Origin: Chloroflexota bacterium
GTDB lineage: Bacteria > Chloroflexota > Anaerolineae > Anaerolineales > Anaerolineaceae
Reading direction: 5' to 3'
DNA length: 9,109 nt
Assembly (NCBI GenBank): GCA_012800995.1
Contig: JAAZIH010000176.1
Coordinates: 1-9,109, forward strand
Position 1 is the stretch's first letter. Each line of letters opens with the position of its first letter. Positions 5,560-9,109 of this stretch are shown one piece after another. A program made the position numbers and the translations under genes. The notes beneath the pieces were generated by a model. The model was not told the DNA's origin. It worked only from the letters and a program-made list of their open reading frames with translations, and did not search any database.

Positions 5560-7680
5560 ATGACCGAATTTCGTATTAAGGATCACCCCATTCTTGACAC
5601 AAACGAAGAAGCTACGGTTTCTTTTTTTTGGCAATCTGAAGCTTTGCTGGCACGTCCAAATGAAATGATTTCTTCGGCGTTGATGGCGAATGGCATTAGC
5701 ATATTTAGTCATCATCCTGTGGATGGTACGGCGCAAGGTATTTTTTGTGCGAATGGTCAATGTGCGCAGTGTTTAGTGATTGCGGACGGTATCCCTGTAA
5801 AAGCTTGTATGACACCAGTAAAAGCTGGTATGCGCATAGAGCCAGCCGAAGGTCTACCCGCCCTACCCTATGTGTCAAGAAATAATTCTTATGTAGAACC
5901 TATCATTCCGGTTACTGAAACCGAAGTCCTAATTATTGGTGGCGGACCAGCTGGTTTATCTGCGGCAATTGAGTTGGGTAACTTAGGCGTGAAATGTCTC
6001 TTAATTGATGATAAAAATCGCTTAGGTGGTAAGCTGGTTTTACAAACCCACCGATTTTTCGGTTCAACCGAAGCAGTTTTTGCCGGCAGCCGTGGAACCG
6101 AAATTGCCAAAAAACTTGAGTCTAACGTGCGCGGGCTATCATCGGTCGAAATTTGGACCAGCGCAGTTGCAATTGGTATTTTTGCCGAGCAGATGATTGG
6201 TGTTTTCAGAGATAATAAGAACTACGAGCTTGTTAGACCAAAGGTCTTGTTGGTATCTACCGGCGCGCGTGAGAAAAGCCTCGCTTTTCCTGGTAACACA
6301 CTTCCTGGTATATATGGCGCGGGAGCTTTTCAAACGCTGGTCAATCGCGATTTAGTTAAACCATGTGAGAATCTCTTTGTGATTGGCGGCGGAAATGTGG
6401 GATTAATTGCGGCTTATCATGCTATTCAAGCTGGTATACATGTGGCAGGTTTGGTTGAAGCCGCTCCTCAGTGCGGTGGTTATAAGGTGCATATGGATAA
6501 ATTGAGACGCACTGGCGTACCTATCTACACTTCGCACACGGTTTTGAAAGCGATTGGTGATGAACATGTTGAGCAGGTCGTCATTGCTCAGGTGGATAAA
6601 AACTTCAAACCTATAAAAGGAACTGAGCAGATTTACGATTGTGATACGGTTTTAATTGCGGTGGGTTTGGATCCTGTGGATGAATTTTACAGAAGGGCAA
6701 AACAACTTGGCTTTAATGTGCATGCCGCTGGTGATGCAGAAGCCATTGCTGAAGCGAGTGCTGCGATATTTTCTGGCAAAATTGCTGGTGTAAATATAGC
6801 TCGCGACCTGGGCTATGATACCAATGCTGACACACAAGCCTGGCAAAATCTTGAAGATATTCTTAGCTCACGGCCTGGTGATGTTGTCAAAACCTCTCAG
6901 GAATTTCCTCATGAGGGAATGTATCCTATCATGCACTGCACCCAGGAAATCCCCTGTAACCCATGTTCCACGGTTTGTCCAAAGATGCTTATCAAGGTTG
7001 ATCATGCGGATATTCGCAATCTGCCCTACTATGACCGATCTACTGACGAACAATGTATCAATTGCGGACGTTGTGTCGCAGTATGTCCAGGGCTTGCGGT
7101 CAGCATTGTTGATTTTCGAAAACAGGATGGCAAGGCATTGGTTAGTCTGCCTTTCGAGCAAGACCCAGATTTGCTTCAGATCGGGAAACTTATTGAAGTC
7201 ACTGGCACAGAGGGTCTGACTTTTGGCTCTTATCCAATCACACAAATTCGTAAAATTGTCGGCTTTCGGGACGGCACACGGGTTGTAACGGTTGAAGTCC
7301 CCGCTGATATTGCTACAGAAGTTTCTGGCTTCAGAATAATTGAGGAAACGGAACCAAAACCATATGAATTTGAGACTGAACATCCTGAGAACTTGGCGGA
7401 TGATGCATACGTTTGTCGATGTGAACGTGTGACTGCAGGGCAAATCCGTCAGCTTATTCGTGAAGGCGTTCGCGATATCAACCAAATTAAGGCTAAAACG
7501 AAAGTGAGCATGGGAGCCTGTGGTGGTAAAACTTGTCTGAATATGGTTAAACGCCTCTTTCAAAGTGAAGGGGTAAATTTAAATGAAATTACAGAAACAC
7601 CAATTCGTCCTGTTTTTGTAGAAATGCCATTGCATGTGTTAGCCAATTTGCCAACTAACGAGGAAGTCAAACATGAGTAA
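5560..7680 (+). CDS. Multi-cluster FAD/NAD-dependent dehydrogenase subunit (sarcosine oxidase alpha / HcnA-HcnB-like fusion with ferredoxin domains)
   Basis: This 706-residue protein fuses electron-transfer modules that are often separate subunits. Residues about 15-95 are an N-terminal [2Fe-2S] domain of the HcnA/SoxA type with C63, C68, C71 and C83. A dinucleotide-binding site follows at IIGGGPAG (125-132), and a second at VIGGGNVG (274-281), giving a pyridine-nucleotide-disulfide-type flavoprotein core that ends with HAAGDA (388-393). Residues 460-509 hold two [4Fe-4S] motifs (C460, C466, C469, C473; C499, C502, C505, C509). The C-terminus (618-668) is a BFD-like [2Fe-2S] domain with C619, C621, C654 and C659. 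Such proteins pair with a DAO-family subunit in dye-linked proline, hydroxyproline and opine dehydrogenases. Here that partner overlaps by 8 bp. The ATG has AGAGG 6 bases upstream. Electron acceptor and substrate are not determined by sequence; ferredoxin or NAD(P) are plausible acceptors. Confidence 0.88.
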   Translation: MTEFRIKDHPILDTNEEATVSFFWQSEALLARPNEMISSALMANGISIFSHHPVDGTAQGIFCANGQCAQCLVIADGIPVKACMTPVKAGMRIEPAEGLPALPYVSRNNSYVEPIIPVTETEVLIIGGGPAGLSAAIELGNLGVKCLLIDDKNRLGGKLVLQTHRFFGSTEAVFAGSRGTEIAKKLESNVRGLSSVEIWTSAVAIGIFAEQMIGVFRDNKNYELVRPKVLLVSTGAREKSLAFPGNTLPGIYGAGAFQTLVNRDLVKPCENLFVIGGGNVGLIAAYHAIQAGIHVAGLVEAAPQCGGYKVHMDKLRRTGVPIYTSHTVLKAIGDEHVEQVVIAQVDKNFKPIKGTEQIYDCDTVLIAVGLDPVDEFYRRAKQLGFNVHAAGDAEAIAEASAAIFSGKIAGVNIARDLGYDTNADTQAWQNLEDILSSRPGDVVKTSQEFPHEGMYPIMHCTQEIPCNPCSTVCPKMLIKVDHADIRNLPYYDRSTDEQCINCGRCVAVCPGLAVSIVDFRKQDGKALVSLPFEQDPDLLQIGKLIEVTGTEGLTFGSYPITQIRKIVGFRDGTRVVTVEVPADIATEVSGFRIIEETEPKPYEFETEHPENLADDAYVCRCERVTAGQIRQLIREGVRDINQIKAKTKVSMGACGGKTCLNMVKRLFQSEGVNLNEITETPIRPVFVEMPLHVLANLPTNEEVKHE

Positions 7681-8833
7681 CTCGCAGAATTTTGATGTCA
7701 TCATTGCCGGCGCAGGCTCTATTGGTGTGCCTGCCGCTTACTATTTATCCAAAGCTGGATTTAGCGTCTTGGTTATCGACCCTTTGGCAAGCAATGGACA
7801 GGGTTCAAATAAACATGCCATCGGTGGCGTAAGAGCAACTCACACCAATCTGGCGAAAATAAACATTAGTCGAAAATCGATGGAAATTCTTTCAAATTGG
7901 AAAACAGAACATGGCGATGACATTGAATGGCGAGCAGGTGGATACAGCTTTGTGGCTTATGATGAGCCCACCAAGCAAAACCTCTTAGATATTGTTCATT
8001 TTCAACAGGATATAAATCTCAATATTCAATGGCTTGAGCATGACGATATGATGGCTCTTGCGCCGGATTTGAATCCGATTGGACTTTTAGGTGGCACCTA
8101 TGCGCCTGAGGATGGTTACGCTTCACCATTAAAAGTGAGTTTCTCTTTTTATCGTCTTGCAGTGCAAGCAGGAGCAACTTTTCATTTTAGAGAAAAAGTG
8201 ACTGGAATTACTCAAAAAGCCGGGAGCATTGAAAGCGTTATTACTGATAAAAGCCGCTATACTTGCGCTTATTTTATTGACGCGGCTGGCTCGTGGTCAC
8301 CGGAGATTTCAAAGTTAATAGGTGTAGATTTGAAAGTTAAACCGGACGCTCATCAAGGCGGTATCACTGAAGCAGTGGCACCACTGTTTAAACCCATGAT
8401 TGTTGACCTAAGACCAAGACCTGGTTCAAGTAACTTCTACTTTTACCAACATCCGACAGGTAAAATCATCTTTTGTGTCACGCCAGAACCATCTATTTTT
8501 GGCTATTTTGACGATGACACGAGCGGTTTTTTACCACATGCTGCTCAACGCCTTATTGAAACGATGCCACGCCTTGCAAATATACGCGTAAGGCGTACTT
8601 GGCGGGGTACATACCCAATGACACCTGATGGAAACCCGATTTTTGGTGAGTATCCGGGTTTGAAAGGATACATTCATGCCACAGGTACCTGCGGGCAAGG
8701 TTTTATGCTTGGTCCAGGCATGGGCTGGTATATTACAAGTCTTATCACAAATACGCTGAGCGATGCTGAGAAGAAATGCCTTTACTCGCTTCGAATTGAC
8801 CGCGATTATTCCTCCGCGGAAAAATTAATGTAA
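7673..8833 (+). CDS. DAO-family FAD oxidoreductase (sarcosine oxidase beta / HcnC / proline dehydrogenase beta-like)
   Basis: This 386-residue flavoprotein should hold the substrate site of the two-subunit dehydrogenase, oxidising a C-N bond of an amino or imino acid. An N-terminal Rossmann motif VIIAGAGSIG (9-18) binds FAD. GGVRATH (51-57) is the segment that contacts FAD in this family. DAAGSWS (203-209) is the usual second FAD-contact region, RRTWRGTYPMTPDGNPIFG (307-325) is characteristic of sarcosine oxidase/DAO relatives, and GTCGQGFMLGPGMG (338-351) closes the FAD site. Length is normal for the family. The start is supported by AGGAAG six bases upstream and by the 8-bp overlap with the preceding gene, implying coupled translation and a fixed subunit ratio. 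Sarcosine, L- or D-proline, hydroxyproline, glycine and opines remain possible substrates. No signal peptide is seen, so it is cytoplasmic, perhaps membrane-associated through partners. Confidence 0.88.
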   Translation: MSNSQNFDVIIAGAGSIGVPAAYYLSKAGFSVLVIDPLASNGQGSNKHAIGGVRATHTNLAKINISRKSMEILSNWKTEHGDDIEWRAGGYSFVAYDEPTKQNLLDIVHFQQDINLNIQWLEHDDMMALAPDLNPIGLLGGTYAPEDGYASPLKVSFSFYRLAVQAGATFHFREKVTGITQKAGSIESVITDKSRYTCAYFIDAAGSWSPEISKLIGVDLKVKPDAHQGGITEAVAPLFKPMIVDLRPRPGSSNFYFYQHPTGKIIFCVTPEPSIFGYFDDDTSGFLPHAAQRLIETMPRLANIRVRRTWRGTYPMTPDGNPIFGEYPGLKGYIHATGTCGQGFMLGPGMGWYITSLITNTLSDAEKKCLYSLRIDRDYSSAEKLM

Positions 8834-8840
8834 TTTGTAG

Positions 8841-8846
8841 TATAGT
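8841..8846 (+). promoter_or_regulatory. Possible -10 element before the RelA/SpoT-like gene
   Basis: TATAGT sits 9 bases before the ATG, inside the short symmetric stretch AGTA-TAG-TACT (8839-8849). There is no Shine-Dalgarno and no convincing -35. This is weak evidence for a near-leaderless promoter at the end of the dehydrogenase operon. Confidence 0.25.
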
Positions 8847-8855
8847 ACTAATCAA

Positions 8856-9109
8856 ATGTTACTTGAACAAGTTCTATCAAAAGCACCTGCTACTTATACA
8901 CCTGCCGATATTGCGCTTATCACTGAAGCCTATCATTTCGCAGAAGAGGCGCACAGGGGACAAACACGTGCCAATGGGCAACCCTATTTGACCCATTGTG
9001 TCGGTACAGCGACGATACTGCTTGAAATGGAGTTTTCTCCAAGTATGGTGGTTGCAGGACTTTTGCATGATGTTTTAATTGATACGGATACAAAACCTGA
9101 AACTTTACG
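8856..9109 (+). CDS. RelA/SpoT-family (p)ppGpp metabolism protein, N-terminal HD domain (cut by window edge)
   Basis: The first 84 codons are present and continue off the right edge. They match the N-terminal HD hydrolase domain of long RelA/SpoT (Rel) proteins, which control alarmone levels in the stringent response. AHRGQTRANGQPYLTH (32-47) supplies H33, the conserved Arg of GQxR (R38) and H47, and GLLHDVLIDTD (68-78) supplies H71 and D72. In hydrolase-active Rel proteins this motif is HDVxEDT; here the Glu is Ile75 while Asp76 is kept, so (p)ppGpp hydrolysis may be impaired. The synthetase domain would lie outside the window. The ATG follows the dehydrogenase stop by 22 bases without a Shine-Dalgarno, and a -10-like TATAGT (8841-8846) precedes it, so it may have its own short-leader transcript as well as read-through. 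Confidence 0.85.
   Translation, partial: MLLEQVLSKAPATYTPADIALITEAYHFAEEAHRGQTRANGQPYLTHCVGTATILLEMEFSPSMVVAGLLHDVLIDTDTKPETL

Noticed and set aside
6868..7563. 231-codon open frame on the minus strand inside the dehydrogenase gene
   Set aside because: It lies entirely antisense to strongly recognisable iron-sulfur domains and encodes no recognisable domain; it is a by-product of codon use.
8866..8875. GAACAAGTTC near the start of the RelA/SpoT-like gene as a second LexA box
   Set aside because: The half-sites are separated by only 2 bases instead of 4, and the sequence is codons 4-7 of the gene, so it is explained by coding.

Overview
The window looks like chromosome from a bacterium of the Chloroflexota (perhaps Anaerolineae). 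This assignment is an inference with moderate-to-low confidence. It rests on a LexA operator of the GAAC-N4-GTTC type (used by Gram-positive bacteria and reported for Dehalococcoides), a divergent family-B polymerase / RecA-like gene pair, and several starts without a Shine-Dalgarno sequence. There are no RNA genes, CRISPR arrays or replication origins that I can see.

Left part, minus strand (about 3521 down to 158): a compact three-gene operon. It runs from a RecA/RadA-fold protein with a degenerate P-loop (2923-3486), through a small helical protein of unknown function (2418-2894), to a 742-residue family-B DNA polymerase relative whose catalytic motifs are damaged (193-2421). Its promoter is near consensus (TTGACA, 17-bp spacer, TATACT), and an 18-bp LexA-type palindrome fills the spacer. 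The operon probably ends at an AT-rich hairpin with a T-run (158-180). An insertion-sequence end lies just beyond (1-138). The organisation recalls the imuA-imuB-dnaE2 mutasome of other bacteria and the damage-inducible PolB2/Dpo2 of Crenarchaeota. I read it as a LexA-controlled DNA damage tolerance cassette built around an apparently inactivated PolB. The RecA-like protein ends in QSSLFA, which resembles a sliding-clamp-binding peptide. This is the most interesting content of the window.

Middle (3487-5503): an orphan 138-residue helical protein transcribed divergently from the cassette (3639-4055), an AT-rich gene-poor stretch (4056-4522) with weak hairpins and one doubtful 47-codon frame, and a complete XerC/D-like tyrosine recombinase (4523-5503), probably translated from a leaderless message.

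Right part, plus strand (5560-9109): a two-gene amine/imino-acid dehydrogenase operon. The first gene is a fusion carrying an N-terminal [2Fe-2S] domain, a pyridine-nucleotide-disulfide-type flavoprotein core, two [4Fe-4S] motifs and a BFD-like [2Fe-2S] domain. The second, overlapping by 8 bp, is a DAO-family FAD oxidoreductase that should oxidise the substrate (sarcosine, proline, hydroxyproline or a related secondary amine; not resolved). Twenty-two bases later begins the N-terminal HD domain of a RelA/SpoT-family protein, cut off by the window edge, with an altered HD-x-x-E-D motif.
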